This document shows, in pieces, positions 35,761 to 45,761 of a stretch of 64,000 nucleotides of DNA. The notes beneath the pieces are model-generated. The model saw only the letters and a program-made list of their open reading frames with translations, was not told where the DNA came from and did no database searches. The DNA is from Synechococcus sp. JA-3-3Ab (GTDB lineage Bacteria > Cyanobacteriota > Cyanobacteriia > Thermostichales > Thermostichaceae). Each line of letters starts with the position of its first letter. Within the stretch, counting starts at the first letter, position 1. A program made the translations under genes and the position numbers. Location of the stretch: positions 1,360,501 through 1,424,500 of the forward strand of contig NC_007775.1 of NCBI RefSeq assembly GCF_000013205.1, written 5' to 3'.

Positions 35761-36220
35761 ACTGGAAAGTTCAGACGGATACACCTTGAGAAACGCAACG
35801 GGATCGCGCCGTTTTTGCCGATGGCATCAAAGCCGGCGGCGGGCTTGAACAAACTTGGAGCCGCTGCCCAGGATTGACACCCCCCATGGGGCAGAGGGCA
35901 GAATAGCCGCACCTGAGGTGAGGGGGAGATTTTCCTGGCAGCTCTCCTCAGAGGCAAAGAACCCTTTGCCCAAAAACTCTATCCCTTCTCCTGCCTGAGA
36001 CAAGGCCAAGGGGCAGTTTGGTATCCTCTGGCCGCTGCCGGACGGGCTAGGGGCAAACTTCTACACACTGTCTTGCTTTTGGCGGGACCGATGCGGCCCC
36101 CGGCGTACCCAAGTTAGAGAGCTGGGTTGGCTTGTTTTTTCCCTTCTGGGCAGGCCCGGTTTTGGCCGGCTCCTTAGGTTTTCTTGGTTTCCCTGTTAAC
36201 CCCGAGTAGGTGGTTGGGCT
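35761..36220. other. Gap without a recognisable gene
   Basis: The right part of the gap after the DnaA-box cluster. One more half-box-like TGGAAAG lies at 35763-35769. I see no RNA gene or credible reading frame. It probably holds the promoter of the DUF2811 gene. Confidence 0.4.
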
Positions 36221-36421
36221 ATGGATTCTCCCACCGTCAGCATTTTGAGCGAAATTCCCGAGGAGCTACACGACACCCTCAAAAACTACCTCTCTCGTCA
36301 CCCCGATTGGGATCAAGATCGGGTCGTAACGGCAGCGCTCTCGTTATTCCTGCTCCAGAGCGGAGACACGGATCGGCGCGCTGCCCGTATTTACTTAGAC
36401 AGCCTGTTTCGCCGCAACTGA
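36221..36421 (+). CDS. DUF2811 family protein
   Basis: 66 residues. MDSPTVSILSEIPEELHDTL, then HPDWDQDRVVTAALSLFLLQ and ARIYLDSLFRRN: matches this small cyanobacterial family along its whole length. It resembles ribbon-helix-helix-type short proteins; function unknown. Confidence 0.88.
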   Translation: MDSPTVSILSEIPEELHDTLKNYLSRHPDWDQDRVVTAALSLFLLQSGDTDRRAARIYLDSLFRRN

Positions 36422-36590
36422 GCCCTCGCAAGGCAAGCGCCGAGGATGGCCCGATTCAGGAGCGGGGGGGTAGGAACGCTCTGTCAAGAACGTCCTATTC
36501 ACCTGAACTGTTAACCTGAGTAGGGAGATGTCCCGCTGTTGCTGAATACCGGCGGGAAGGGCAAAAAAGGGATCCACCAAGGGAAAAACC

Positions 36591-38393
36591 GTGCCACAGG
36601 GCTTTGGGCGAGGAAAGGGCGACCGGCAGACGGCTGGGCCAAAAGGCCTAGGAAGAGGCTCCGGTCTATCCCCCTTCCCTTCCCCAGAGGCGACCCTGGC
36701 GCTGGCCGAGCGCCACCGACAAGCAGGGGATCTGGAGACAGCACTGCACCTCTGCCGGCAGCTTACCCGGGCCCATCCCCACCTGTTCGCCGCCCAGGCG
36801 TTGCTGGGATCCCTCTATCTGCAGATGGGGGATCCCCGCCAAGCTTTGACCCCTTTGCAACTGGCGCTGCACCTACGGAGAGATTGGGTGCCGGCCTGGC
36901 AGGAGCTGGGCGATGCCTGGATGCTGCTGGGCAACCCGGAGGAGGCGGCGCGCGCCTACAAGCAGGGGCTGGCCTTTGCCCCTAACGACGGGCAACTGCT
37001 CTTCCGGTTGGGCAGTTGTTGGCTGGCTTTGGGGAAACGGGAGCAGGCGATTGCAGTGCTGCGACAGGCGGCAGCGGCCCAACCTCCTCAGGCTTATGCG
37101 CTGGCAGCTCTGGGCAATGCCCTCCTATTCGACAACCAGCTTGCAGAAGCCGAAGCCTGGTTTCGCCGCGCTCTTGTCCTGGCGCCGCAGGAGGGGCGGA
37201 TCCTCGTCAACCTCGGCCACTGCCTACACCTGCAAGATCGCCTGGAGGAGGCCGCCGACTGTCTGCTACGGGCCATCCCGCTGCTGCCAGGGGAGGCGCA
37301 GCCCCACAACAACCTGGGCACCGTCCTGCAAGAGCAAAACCGACTCGAGGCCGCTATCGAGGCCTATCGGCGCGGCCTGCAGTTGGCCCCCGACTGGCCG
37401 GAGATCCACTACAACCTGGGCACGGCCCTGCTCACCCTGGGCCGCTACGAGGAGGGGTGGCAGGAGTACGAGTGGCGGCTGCAGCGCCAGGGAGCGGCCT
37501 ACCCCTGCTTCCCTTTGCCCCTGTGGACGGGATCCCCCTTGGGCCGGCAGACGCTGCTTGTCTACGCCGAACAAGGGCTGGGAGACACAATTCAGTTCGC
37601 GCGCTACCTGCCCCTTTTGGCCGCCGCCCATCCGCAGGCCTCCCTCTATTTCCGCTGCCCTCACTCCCTAGTCGAGTTGCTGCGAGCCTCCTTTCCTCAA
37701 GTCCAGGTCATTTCCGATACGGATCCCCTGCCCCCCTTCGACTGGCACCTGCCCTTGCTTAGCCTGCCCCATCGCCTGGGCACCACGCTGGAGACAATTC
37801 CCGACCGCATCCCCTATCTGGTTTGTCCCGATGGGAGCTCCGCCTGGCCGGAAGATTGGCCAGAGCTTCCCCAGAGGGGGATAAAGGTGGGGCTGGTGTG
37901 GGCCAGTGGCCGCCGCGACGACCTCGCCCTCAGCCGGGTGCAGAGGTTAAAAAGCTGTTCTCTTAACCTCTTCCTCGAGTACCTTAATCTGCCCCAGGTG
38001 CAGTGGGTTAGCCTGCAGGTGGGTGAAGATCTAAGCCAGGTAGAACCCCTTCTCAAGCAGCACCAGGTGGTGGAGCTGGGATCCCGTTTCCGGAATTTTG
38101 TTGATACTGCTAGGGCAGTTGCCCAGTTGGATCTGGTAATTAGCGTCGATACTGCCGTTGCCCACCTGGCTGGGGCGCTGGGCAAGCCGGTGTGGGTGCT
38201 GCTGCCCTTTGCCGCTGATTGGCGCTGGCTACTGCAGCGGCAAGACAGCCCCTGGTACCCCAGGGTGATGCGCCTATTCCGCCAAGAAGCCCGCGGCAAC
38301 TGGGTTGGTGTGCTGCAACAGGTGCGGGCAGCCCTGGAAGAGCTACTAAGGGGGATCCCGTCCTACTCCTCGCCTTTTGGAACGATGCGCTGA
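36591..38393 (+). CDS. TPR protein with GT9-like glycosyltransferase domain
   Basis: 600 residues. After a Gly/Arg-rich start come about seven to eight TPR units (LALAERHRQAGDLETALHLC... to EIHYNLGTALLTLGRYEEGW). From near 310 a glycosyltransferase-family-9-like domain follows (LLVYAEQGLGDTIQFARYLP, VGLVWASGRR, DLVISVDTAVAHLAGALGKPVWVLLP). Such fusions often act in glycan assembly; acceptor unknown. GTG start 36591. Ends inside the rpaB 3' end (31-base convergent overlap). Confidence 0.87.
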   Translation: MPQGFGRGKGDRQTAGPKGLGRGSGLSPFPSPEATLALAERHRQAGDLETALHLCRQLTRAHPHLFAAQALLGSLYLQMGDPRQALTPLQLALHLRRDWVPAWQELGDAWMLLGNPEEAARAYKQGLAFAPNDGQLLFRLGSCWLALGKREQAIAVLRQAAAAQPPQAYALAALGNALLFDNQLAEAEAWFRRALVLAPQEGRILVNLGHCLHLQDRLEEAADCLLRAIPLLPGEAQPHNNLGTVLQEQNRLEAAIEAYRRGLQLAPDWPEIHYNLGTALLTLGRYEEGWQEYEWRLQRQGAAYPCFPLPLWTGSPLGRQTLLVYAEQGLGDTIQFARYLPLLAAAHPQASLYFRCPHSLVELLRASFPQVQVISDTDPLPPFDWHLPLLSLPHRLGTTLETIPDRIPYLVCPDGSSAWPEDWPELPQRGIKVGLVWASGRRDDLALSRVQRLKSCSLNLFLEYLNLPQVQWVSLQVGEDLSQVEPLLKQHQVVELGSRFRNFVDTARAVAQLDLVISVDTAVAHLAGALGKPVWVLLPFAADWRWLLQRQDSPWYPRVMRLFRQEARGNWVGVLQQVRAALEELLRGIPSYSSPFGTMR

Positions 38394-39094
38394 AACAGAT
38401 AGCCGGTACCGCGGGCTGTCAGGATAAGCTCAGGGTTGCTCGGGTCATCCTCCAACTTGGCCCGCAGCCGCGAGATGTGGACATCCACCACCCGCGTATC
38501 CACGTGGCGCTCCGGCGTGTAGCCCCACACCTCTTGCAAAATCTCGGCGCGGGAAAACGGCTCCCCCGACCGGCTGACCAGCAGCTCCAGCAAACTAAAC
38601 TCCATCCCCGTCAGGCGGATGCGCTCGTCCCGCTTGTAAACCTGCCGCTTGTTGGTATCGATGCGAAGATCCCCCACCTGAATTACCCCTGAGCTGGGGA
38701 TCCCTTCATGGGACGACCGCGCCACCCGCCTCAGCACCGAACGAATGCGGGCCTCCAGTTCTTTGGGCGAAAACGGCTTAACCACGTAGTCGTCTGCCCC
38801 CAGTTCCAAGCCAGTAATGCGGTCGGCCACGTCCCCCAACGCCGTGAGCATGATGATCGGGATGTCGGATTCTTTGCGCAACTCCTGGCAGACCCCGTAG
38901 CCATCCAGCTTCGGCATCATCACATCCAGCACCACCAGGTCAGGATCCTGCTTGCGAAAAACCTCCAGCGCCTCCTCTCCGTCGGCAGCAGTAACCACGT
39001 CGTACCCGATCATCGAGAGGCGGGTCTCCAAAATGCGGCGGATGCTGGCCTCATCATCGACCACGAGAATCCGTTCTTTGCGCTGGGCTTCCAC
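38363..39094 (-). CDS. rpaB: Response regulator RpaB (OmpR family)
   Basis: 243 residues. Receiver with phospho-Asp in LVVLDVMMPKLDGYG, acidic DDE near 13, Lys in VVKPFSPKELEARI; C-terminal winged helix (LTGMEFSLLELLVSRSGEPF...HVDTRVVDVHISRLRAKLEDD). The wording matches the RpaB/Ycf27 group, which binds HLR1 sites and is phosphorylated by NblS/Hik33 with help from SipA (5955-6191 here). GTG start 39094. Family assignment is firm, the exact orthologue likely. Confidence 0.88.
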   Translation of the reverse strand: MEAQRKERILVVDDEASIRRILETRLSMIGYDVVTAADGEEALEVFRKQDPDLVVLDVMMPKLDGYGVCQELRKESDIPIIMLTALGDVADRITGLELGADDYVVKPFSPKELEARIRSVLRRVARSSHEGIPSSGVIQVGDLRIDTNKRQVYKRDERIRLTGMEFSLLELLVSRSGEPFSRAEILQEVWGYTPERHVDTRVVDVHISRLRAKLEDDPSNPELILTARGTGYLFQRIVPKGEE

Positions 39095-39547
39095 GGTGCT
39101 GCAACTCCTAAACTTCTAAATGAAAAGGATTGGAAAAAATTGAGGTGAGCGCGAACTCGAGGTGGTCAGATGCAGCCTCCTCAGGGGCTCCTCCTGGAGG
39201 GGTGGACTCACCCCGGGAGCTGCAACGCTGCCAAACCCTTGTTTGTCGGCAACGGAAACCGCAACCCAAGGATGGAGCTTCAGAAAACAAACACCGAAGG
39301 CTCGCCCGGCAGTCGATTCAATCTTGTTAAAAGCGCCAACTTCAACTTCACTTGCCCCTGCTCGGTAGCACAGGTGTGGCACTCCTCCCCAAACGCTACC
39401 CCGGTCGACCGCCGCCAAACCTGAGAGGCCTTCGTAAGAAGTTACTAAGAGGTTACTTTCTACCACCCAATTTATCATCCAGAAGCGGCTGCTAACCCGC
39501 CTTAACCCTTTATTGTGCAGCTATTTTGCTCGACTTGATACATACCT
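39095..39547. other. Gap upstream of rpaB
   Basis: 453 bases with no credible gene. Presumably holds the rpaB promoter. A direct repeat GTTACT (39441 and 39452) recalls the HLR1 site of RpaB but with 11-base instead of 10-base spacing and a T for the usual A, so I do not call it. Confidence 0.4.
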
Positions 39548-40453
39548 TCACAACTTCTTCAGGTTGCTGCCAAGCGTTTCGGAATCCTCCTCAGAAAAAG
39601 CTGCTGCCGCCACTGGGGATCCCTGGCCACTGGGGGTAGGAGGGAGGGTTTCGGCAACAGGGACAGAGTAGCAACTGGCCAGCAGGCCAGCGGAACGGAT
39701 TGCGCGGTCGGCATGCAGCTCCAAAACCCGCCGCAACAGACGTTCTGCCGCCAGCCAACTCGCCAGAGGCAGCGCACGCTCGGCCAGCGAGGGCAAGGTC
39801 GGGTTGGGCAGGGATCCTAAGGCCTGCAGGACAGAACTGGAGACCCAGGCAACTGGGCTGAGCCGCTGCGCCAGCCGACAAGGATCGCAGACCAGGCCAC
39901 CCGCGTGGGGAGAGAAGAAAGCCTCACCTGCTAACTCCTCCCCACAGGAGTAGCAGGCTTGTACTGAGGGGGCAACCCCCCCCACCACTAAAAGGTGGTA
40001 GAGCCCATGGACAAGGAGCGGCAAAACGGCCTCTGTCGCAGGGGCCTGCTCGATGCGCTCCAGATGCTCCACCAGCAGCACAAACAGCTCTTCCTGGGGC
40101 TGGTTGGGCAGGGCCAAAAGCAGGGCCACCTCTGCCAAGTACTGCGCCGCCGTCAGATGGGCCAGGCTGCGGCCAAGACGGGGAAAACTCTGCAGGGTTT
40201 CTGCCTGGGCGATGCGCTGGAGACACTGCGAGGGATCCGTTTGGGCCGACCAACGCCCCCGCGCCACCAGCAGATCGTTGACAACAAAGGGCTCCATCCG
40301 CCCTCCCCACTTGGAAAGCTGCTTACGGGATCCCTTGGCCACCGCCCGAATCAAGCCCTGCTCGCGGGTCAAAATAGTAATGATCCGATCCGCCTCCCCC
40401 AGCGGCATCGCTTTGAGGTTAATACCCGTCACCCGGTAGGTGACCCCGCTCAT
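39548..40453 (-). CDS. recO: DNA repair protein RecO
   Basis: 301 residues. OB-fold start (YRVTGINLKAMPLGEADRIITILTREQGLIRAVAKGSRK), helical middle, zinc ribbon (CYSCGEELAGEAFFSPHAGGLVCDPC). Works with RecR (19206) and RecF. Its ATG overlaps the deoC stop by four bases, so it is translated from the deoC transcript. Confidence 0.94.
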   Translation of the reverse strand: MSGVTYRVTGINLKAMPLGEADRIITILTREQGLIRAVAKGSRKQLSKWGGRMEPFVVNDLLVARGRWSAQTDPSQCLQRIAQAETLQSFPRLGRSLAHLTAAQYLAEVALLLALPNQPQEELFVLLVEHLERIEQAPATEAVLPLLVHGLYHLLVVGGVAPSVQACYSCGEELAGEAFFSPHAGGLVCDPCRLAQRLSPVAWVSSSVLQALGSLPNPTLPSLAERALPLASWLAAERLLRRVLELHADRAIRSAGLLASCYSVPVAETLPPTPSGQGSPVAAAAFSEEDSETLGSNLKKL

Positions 40454-41151
40454 GGGCCGCCGGCTCCTCTAGCCTCCAGCTCTCGCATCAGCTCCAGCCC
40501 CCAGGAGGTGCCGATGCGGCTCGCCCCCGCGGCGATCATCGCCTCCGCCTGCGCCACGGTGCGGATGCCGCCGGAAGCTTTGACTCCCACCCTGCCGCGG
40601 CTAAGCTGCCACAGCAGTTGCACATCGGCCGGTGTCGCCCCTCCCATCCAGCCGGTGGAGGTCATCAAGAAGGCAACTCCCGCGTCCATGCAGATCTCGG
40701 CGGCCAGCTTTTTTTCCTCGTCAGTGAGCTGGGCAGTTTCCAAAATGGCCTTGACGCAAACCCCCGTTTCTTCCACCAGTTGGGCAATCTCGGCATGGAG
40801 GCGATCCAGCTCCCCCGCCTTGAGCCAGGCCAAGTTGATGCGGACATCCAGCTCCCGGCACCCCTGCTCCACCGCCAGTTGAGCTTCGTAGAGCTTGACC
40901 TCCGCCGTGTTGGTGCCCAGGGGAAACCCCACCACTGTGCTCACCCGTACTGGCGACCCGTGCAGCCGCTCAACCACCCGCGGCACGTAGCACGGAGGCA
41001 CACAAAAGGTGGGGAAGCCATAGCGCAGAGCAATTTCACACCCCTGGTCAATCTCCTCTGGGGTCACCATCGGCAGCAGCAGGGTATGGTCGATGTACTC
41101 CGCCAAGTTGATCGGGCCGTCTGCCAGGCCCTTGGGCTCCAGAGAGAGCAT
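40450..41151 (-). CDS. deoC: Deoxyribose-phosphate aldolase
   Basis: 233 residues. Splits 2-deoxyribose 5-phosphate to glyceraldehyde 3-phosphate and acetaldehyde. Seen: IDHTLLLPMVTPEEID, VVGFPLGTNTAEVKLYEAQLAV, the Schiff-base region VKASGGIRTVAQAEAMIAAGASRIGTSWG. Also the Lys in CVKAILETAQLTDEE. ATG 41151. First gene of a deoC-recO pair. Confidence 0.95.
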   Translation of the reverse strand: MLSLEPKGLADGPINLAEYIDHTLLLPMVTPEEIDQGCEIALRYGFPTFCVPPCYVPRVVERLHGSPVRVSTVVGFPLGTNTAEVKLYEAQLAVEQGCRELDVRINLAWLKAGELDRLHAEIAQLVEETGVCVKAILETAQLTDEEKKLAAEICMDAGVAFLMTSTGWMGGATPADVQLLWQLSRGRVGVKASGGIRTVAQAEAMIAAGASRIGTSWGLELMRELEARGAGGP

Positions 41152-41334
41152 CAGTTGCCAGATCCCACAGCACTACCTCTACTTTAGCCCCAAGGATCCC
41201 GGAGAGCAGCCGCAGCAGCCAATCCCCCCTACCCCTGAGATTTCAGCCAATTCGACGCCTCCACGGCAAAGCACAGCATCATTTGATAGTCTGGTTTGGG
41301 GGCCACCTGTATCCCCCCTCAACCCTGGCAAGGC

Positions 41335-41706
41335 ATGGCGGAAAACCGGACTGGCGCGTTTGTCGGCGGGCTGCTGTTGGGAACGGCGGTGGGCACGGTC
41401 ATCGGTCTGCTTTTGGCTCCCCGCAGCGGACGGGAGACGCGGCGACTGCTGAAAAAATCGGCAGAGGCCCTGCCGGAAGTGGCAGAAGACGTGACCACCA
41501 GCCTGCAATACCAATCGGAAAAGCTGCTCGACTCCGCCCAAAAAAGTCTGGATGAGGCCCTGCTGCGGCTGCAGCAGGCAGTGGCGGTGGGCAGGGAAGC
41601 CATGTTGCAGAAACGGCAAGAGCTGATGCAAGCCCAAAACCTGCGTCCCCTCGCCCGGGAGGAAGCCGACTCAGAAGCCCAAGGTCGGGAGGAGGCGGCG
41701 CGATGA
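41335..41706 (+). CDS. YtxH-domain protein
   Basis: 123 residues. One N-terminal membrane or hydrophobic segment (GAFVGGLLLGTAVGTVIGLLLAPRSGRETRR) followed by an Ala/Glu-rich amphipathic helix. Typical YtxH layout; function unknown, linked in other bacteria to stress. ATG 41335. Overlaps the next gene by four bases (ATGA). Confidence 0.8.
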   Translation: MAENRTGAFVGGLLLGTAVGTVIGLLLAPRSGRETRRLLKKSAEALPEVAEDVTTSLQYQSEKLLDSAQKSLDEALLRLQQAVAVGREAMLQKRQELMQAQNLRPLAREEADSEAQGREEAAR

Positions 41707-42230
41707 CCGAGCCGGTATTTTGGTTGGGCCTCTCGGTAGGTCTGGTGGCAGTGGCCATTTTGGCGGTGATCCTGACCCTGTTGCCCGCCGTCATTCAATT
41801 GGGTCGAGCCGCCCAGAGCGTGGAACGCTTTTTCGACACGCTGCTGCGGGAGTTACCGCCCACGCTGGAGGCTCTGCGTCTGACCAGCTTGGAAGTGAGC
41901 GAGATCGCCGACAGCCTCGACGAAGGGGTCAAGGGGGCCGGACAGGTGGTGAAGCAGGTGAACCGCTCCCTGGAAGGGGCCCGCAAGCAAGCCCGCGGCG
42001 CTCAGGTCAATGTCCGCAGCTTTTGGGCAGGGGTACGGGCGGCCTGGCAGGCGCTGTCCAGCGAGACTCCCCCCACCGCCATGGGTAACTCTCAGCTGCG
42101 CTCGGGCCAGGCTGGCCGTTCTTTCTCTGCTGCTGTGCCAAGCATTTCCTTGGGAGATATGGGTCTTTCCGCCGGCAAGGCAACACCAGAGGGATCCCAG
42201 CCTTCCCAACCCGATGCCGCCAATTCTTAG
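41703..42230 (+). CDS. DUF948-like membrane-anchored protein
   Basis: 175 residues. N-terminal helix (FWLGLSVGLVAVAILAVILTLLPAVIQL) then coiled coil (SVERFFDTLLRELPPTLEALRLTSLEVSEIADSLDEGV) and a Ser/Pro/Gly-rich tail. Coupled to the YtxH gene by overlapping start and stop; the two proteins may act together. Ends four bases before the convergent metG stop. Confidence 0.78.
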   Translation: MTEPVFWLGLSVGLVAVAILAVILTLLPAVIQLGRAAQSVERFFDTLLRELPPTLEALRLTSLEVSEIADSLDEGVKGAGQVVKQVNRSLEGARKQARGAQVNVRSFWAGVRAAWQALSSETPPTAMGNSQLRSGQAGRSFSAAVPSISLGDMGLSAGKATPEGSQPSQPDAANS

Positions 42231-42233
42231 GAG

Positions 42234-43784
42234 CTACTTGAGTATTCTCTGGAAGACGGGCACAGGAGGTTGGGGCTCTTGCCCAGGCGGAAGCCGGCCC
42301 CAACGGGCATCGGGATCCCAGCGCAGTTGTGCGACATCCTGCAAAGGAAACCCCATCTGCTGCAGGATCTTGAGGCTGAGGTTGGGAATGATGGGCGAAA
42401 GGGCCACGGCCACCCAGCGCACGCTTTCCAAAACGGCGTAGAGGATCTGGGCCACCTGCTCGCTTTGCCCTTGTTTGTGCAACGTCCAGGGGGCCTGCTC
42501 GTCGAGGTATTTGTTGCTGGCCTGGGCCAAGCTGAGAGCTTTGCGGGCGGCAGAGCTGGGATCCAGCCGCTCGTAGGCGTCGGCCACTGTCGGGGCCAGG
42601 CGCTCGGCCAGGGTTTTGAGGGGGTGATCCGCAGGGATCTCGACGGCGGGGATGCGGTAGTCGGGCTGGTATTTTTTGAGCATATTGAGGGTGCGGTTGA
42701 GCAGGTTCCCCAGGTCGTTGGCTAGGTCAGCGTTGAGAACCTCGATGAAGCGGCCCTCACTAAAGTCTCCATCCTTGCCCAGCTCAATTTCAGTCAAGAA
42801 ATAGTAGCGCACGGCATCGGCACCGTAGCGCTGCACCAGCTCAAAGGGATCCAGCGTGTTGCCCAGGCTTTTGCCCATCTTGAGGCCATCTTTGGTGAGA
42901 AAGCCGTGGCCAAAGATCTGTCTGGGCAGCGGCAGCCCTGCCGACATGAGCATGGCCGGCCAGTAGATGGCGTGGAAGCGGACAATGTCTTTGCCCACTA
43001 GGTGCACATCGGCGGGCCAGTAGCGGCGCAAGGCGTTTTCCAGCGTCGGCTCGTCCTCGGGATCCACGGCGGCGCTGAGGTAGTTGATGAGGGCATCAAA
43101 CCAGACGTAAAGGGTTTGGCTGGGATCCGCCGGGAAGGGGATCCCCCAGGAGACGCTGGGGCGAGAGATGGAGAAGTCCCGCAGGCCCTGCTTGACAAAG
43201 TTGATCACCTCATTGCGGCGGCTTTCTGGTTGAATGAACTCCGGGTGCTCCGCATAGAGGGCTTCCAGTTTTTCCTGGTAGCGAGAGAGGCGAAAAAAGT
43301 AGTTTTCTTCGTCTTTCCACTCCACTTTTTTGTTGGGGTGAAGCGGGCAAAATCCGCCTTCTAAGAGCTCTGACTCGTCCTTGAACTCCTCGCAGGCAAC
43401 ACAGTACCAGCCCTGCTGCCGGCCAACGAAAATATCCCCCCGATCCCACACTCGCTGGAAAAACTCCCGCACAATGGCTTTGTGGCGAGGGTCGGTGGTG
43501 CGGATAAAGCGGTCGTAGCGGATGTCCAGCAACTGCCAAAGCTGGGCAAACTGGGCCGCGATCTCGTCGCAGTGCTGCTGCGGGGGAAGGCCGCGCTCTT
43601 CGGCGGTGCGCTGGATCTTCTGGCCGTGCTCGTCGGTTCCCGTTACCATCAGCACATCCTTGCCCCGCAGGCGATGGTAACGGGCGATGGCATCCGCCGC
43701 CAGGGTGGTGTAGGCGCTGCCGATGTGGGGGGCAGCGTTGACGTAGTAGATCGGCGTGGTGATGACGAAGGTGGAATTCGGCAT
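42234..43784 (-). CDS. metG: Methionyl-tRNA synthetase
   Basis: 516 residues from ATG 43784. Class I motifs: HIGH as PHIGSAYTT near 19, and KMSKS as KMGKSLGNTLDPF near 300. The Cys-type insert (YCVACEEF...GFCPLHPNKK) keeps two of the usual zinc ligands pairs in part. No C-terminal dimerisation domain, as in the short-form enzymes. The open frame upstream of 43784 is not family-like. Confidence 0.95.
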   Translation of the reverse strand: MPNSTFVITTPIYYVNAAPHIGSAYTTLAADAIARYHRLRGKDVLMVTGTDEHGQKIQRTAEERGLPPQQHCDEIAAQFAQLWQLLDIRYDRFIRTTDPRHKAIVREFFQRVWDRGDIFVGRQQGWYCVACEEFKDESELLEGGFCPLHPNKKVEWKDEENYFFRLSRYQEKLEALYAEHPEFIQPESRRNEVINFVKQGLRDFSISRPSVSWGIPFPADPSQTLYVWFDALINYLSAAVDPEDEPTLENALRRYWPADVHLVGKDIVRFHAIYWPAMLMSAGLPLPRQIFGHGFLTKDGLKMGKSLGNTLDPFELVQRYGADAVRYYFLTEIELGKDGDFSEGRFIEVLNADLANDLGNLLNRTLNMLKKYQPDYRIPAVEIPADHPLKTLAERLAPTVADAYERLDPSSAARKALSLAQASNKYLDEQAPWTLHKQGQSEQVAQILYAVLESVRWVAVALSPIIPNLSLKILQQMGFPLQDVAQLRWDPDARWGRLPPGQEPQPPVPVFQRILK

Positions 43785-43860
43785 GAGCACTCGCAGCGCT
43801 TTCCCCCATGATAAAAGTTGCCGGAAAGTCCGACAGGCCCAGTTACGGGGCGGAGGTGGG

Positions 43861-45732
43861 ATGAAACTTCTGTTCAACCTCAAGGGATGGGGCGGCGGCC
43901 TTGTGGGGGCCGGGATCCTGGGCGCCGGGGCGGCTCTGGCCCAGCCCTTGTCGGAAACCCGCATCCCCTGTGAGATCTTCATCGCCGGGGGCGGGCTGGG
44001 GGGGGTGGCAGCGGCCTACGAGGCTCTGCAACTGGGCCGACAGGTGTGCATGACCGAGATCACCGACTGGATTGGCGGCCAGGTGAGCGCCCAGGGGGTC
44101 TCGGCTTTGGATGAGCGGCCCTTGCAGCGGGAAAACGAGATCTTTCCCCAGGGCTATAGAGAGTTTCGCCGCCGGGTGCGGGAAAAGTACGGCGGTGATC
44201 CCAATCCCGGCAAGTGCTGGGTGAGTGTGCTCTGCTTCTCGCCCCAGGTGGGCCACCAGGTCCTGCGGGAGATGGTGGATCCCTATCTGCAGTCGGGGCA
44301 GTTGCGGCTGTTTACCGAGACGGTGGTCAAGGACTTGCAGATCGAGGATTACCAAATCCGCAGCGTGCAGGCCATCCGCAACATCCCCAAACACGCCGGC
44401 GTCCAGCCGGAGAATCGGGGGGATCTCTCCAGCTACTTTCTGGATTTTTACCGCCTAGAGCCCACCGAGGATTGGGACAAAGAGATCCTGCGCTTTGAGC
44501 CGCCGCCAGAACGCCAAGGCAAAACCCTGCCCTGGGTGGTTATCGATGCTACCGAAACCGGCGAGCTGCTGCCGCTGGCGCGGGTGCCCTACCGCCTCGG
44601 CACGGATGGGGAAAGCCGCTGGGAGCCCAGCTCCAAGCCCTACAGGGATCCCTACTGCACCCAGGGGTTTACCTACACCTTTGTTATGGAGCGCTCTGCT
44701 GTGCCGCAGGTGCCCATCAAGCCCAAGTTCTACAACGACCCGCTGCACGGCCCCTACTACAGCTTTGAACATCCACGCTTTAACTTTGGGATGGTCTTTA
44801 CCTACCGCCGCATCCGCGGCCAGGTGTTTGGCTTTGGGGAAGAGGCCATCCGGGTGGGGGATCAATCCATGCAAAACTGGACCTGGGGCAACGACTGGCG
44901 CATCACCGGGCCGGAGATGAACCTGATTCTCACCCACGAGCAACTGCAAGCCTCAGGCCAACTGGATCCCGGCGGCTGGATGGGGGGCTTGCGGGTGGAG
45001 GCGCTGCGGCGGGCCGAGCAGCATGCCAAGGGCTTTTTCTACTGGCTGGTGGCGGGGCGGACGGATTTTCTGTTGCAGCAGGCGGATCCCGACTTTCAAA
45101 AAGACTTCTACCTGCGCTATGCCTACCTGCGGGGGCCCGATAGCCCCATGGGAACTGCCAGCGGCCTTTCCAAGTACCCCTACATTCGCGAGTCGCGGCG
45201 CATCATCGGTCGGCCCAGCCCTGCCTACCCGCAGGGATTTACCATCTACGAGTCGGATATCACCACGCGAGAATCGGAGCTCAATCGCGGGCGGCCCTTT
45301 ATTTTCTACGACTCGGTGGGGGTGGGCCAGTACCCCATCGACTTTCACGATTGTCTATTGCCGGATTTTTCCCTGCCCCCCAGCCACAACCAGGATGCAC
45401 AGGCCCCCAGCTACCCCTACCAGATCCCACTGCGGGCTTTGATCCCCCAGCGCATCGACAACCTCTTGGCCGGCAACAAGAACATTGCCACCAGCCGCAT
45501 TGCCAGCGCCTCCTATCGGGTGCACCCGGTGGAATGGGCCATCGGCACAGCCGCCGGCCACACGGCCCACTTTGCCCTGGAGCGGGATCTGATCCCGGCG
45601 GAGATCCTGCGCGAGCCGCTGCTGGACTTGCGGCTGTTGCCGGCTCTCCAGGCCCAGATCCAGAGCCTGGGCAATCCCATCCAATTTCCCGGCACCACCA
45701 TCACCGCCACTGAGTGGGCCCAATCTCGCTAG
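43861..45732 (+). CDS. Secreted FAD-dependent oxidoreductase
   Basis: About 623 residues. N-terminal signal peptide (MKLLFNLKGWGGGLVGAGI, hydrophobic core, AALA cut site), then the FAD motif IFIAGGGLGGVAAAYEALQLG and a large substrate domain; WVVIDATETGELLPLARV and the late NLLAGNKNIATSRIASASYRVHPVEWAIGTAAGHTA are typical of the FAD_oxidored family. Substrate unknown; periplasmic or lumenal location expected. GGAGGTGGG precedes ATG 43861. Confidence 0.82.
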   Translation: MKLLFNLKGWGGGLVGAGILGAGAALAQPLSETRIPCEIFIAGGGLGGVAAAYEALQLGRQVCMTEITDWIGGQVSAQGVSALDERPLQRENEIFPQGYREFRRRVREKYGGDPNPGKCWVSVLCFSPQVGHQVLREMVDPYLQSGQLRLFTETVVKDLQIEDYQIRSVQAIRNIPKHAGVQPENRGDLSSYFLDFYRLEPTEDWDKEILRFEPPPERQGKTLPWVVIDATETGELLPLARVPYRLGTDGESRWEPSSKPYRDPYCTQGFTYTFVMERSAVPQVPIKPKFYNDPLHGPYYSFEHPRFNFGMVFTYRRIRGQVFGFGEEAIRVGDQSMQNWTWGNDWRITGPEMNLILTHEQLQASGQLDPGGWMGGLRVEALRRAEQHAKGFFYWLVAGRTDFLLQQADPDFQKDFYLRYAYLRGPDSPMGTASGLSKYPYIRESRRIIGRPSPAYPQGFTIYESDITTRESELNRGRPFIFYDSVGVGQYPIDFHDCLLPDFSLPPSHNQDAQAPSYPYQIPLRALIPQRIDNLLAGNKNIATSRIASASYRVHPVEWAIGTAAGHTAHFALERDLIPAEILREPLLDLRLLPALQAQIQSLGNPIQFPGTTITATEWAQSR

Positions 45733-45761
45733 CCTAGAAAGGCAAGGTTGGGAGCTGGCCG

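Noticed and set aside
39441-39459. HLR1-like direct repeat upstream of rpaB
   Set aside because: GTTACT occurs twice but with 11-base rather than 10-base spacing and T where the site has A; it is also about 350 bases from the start.
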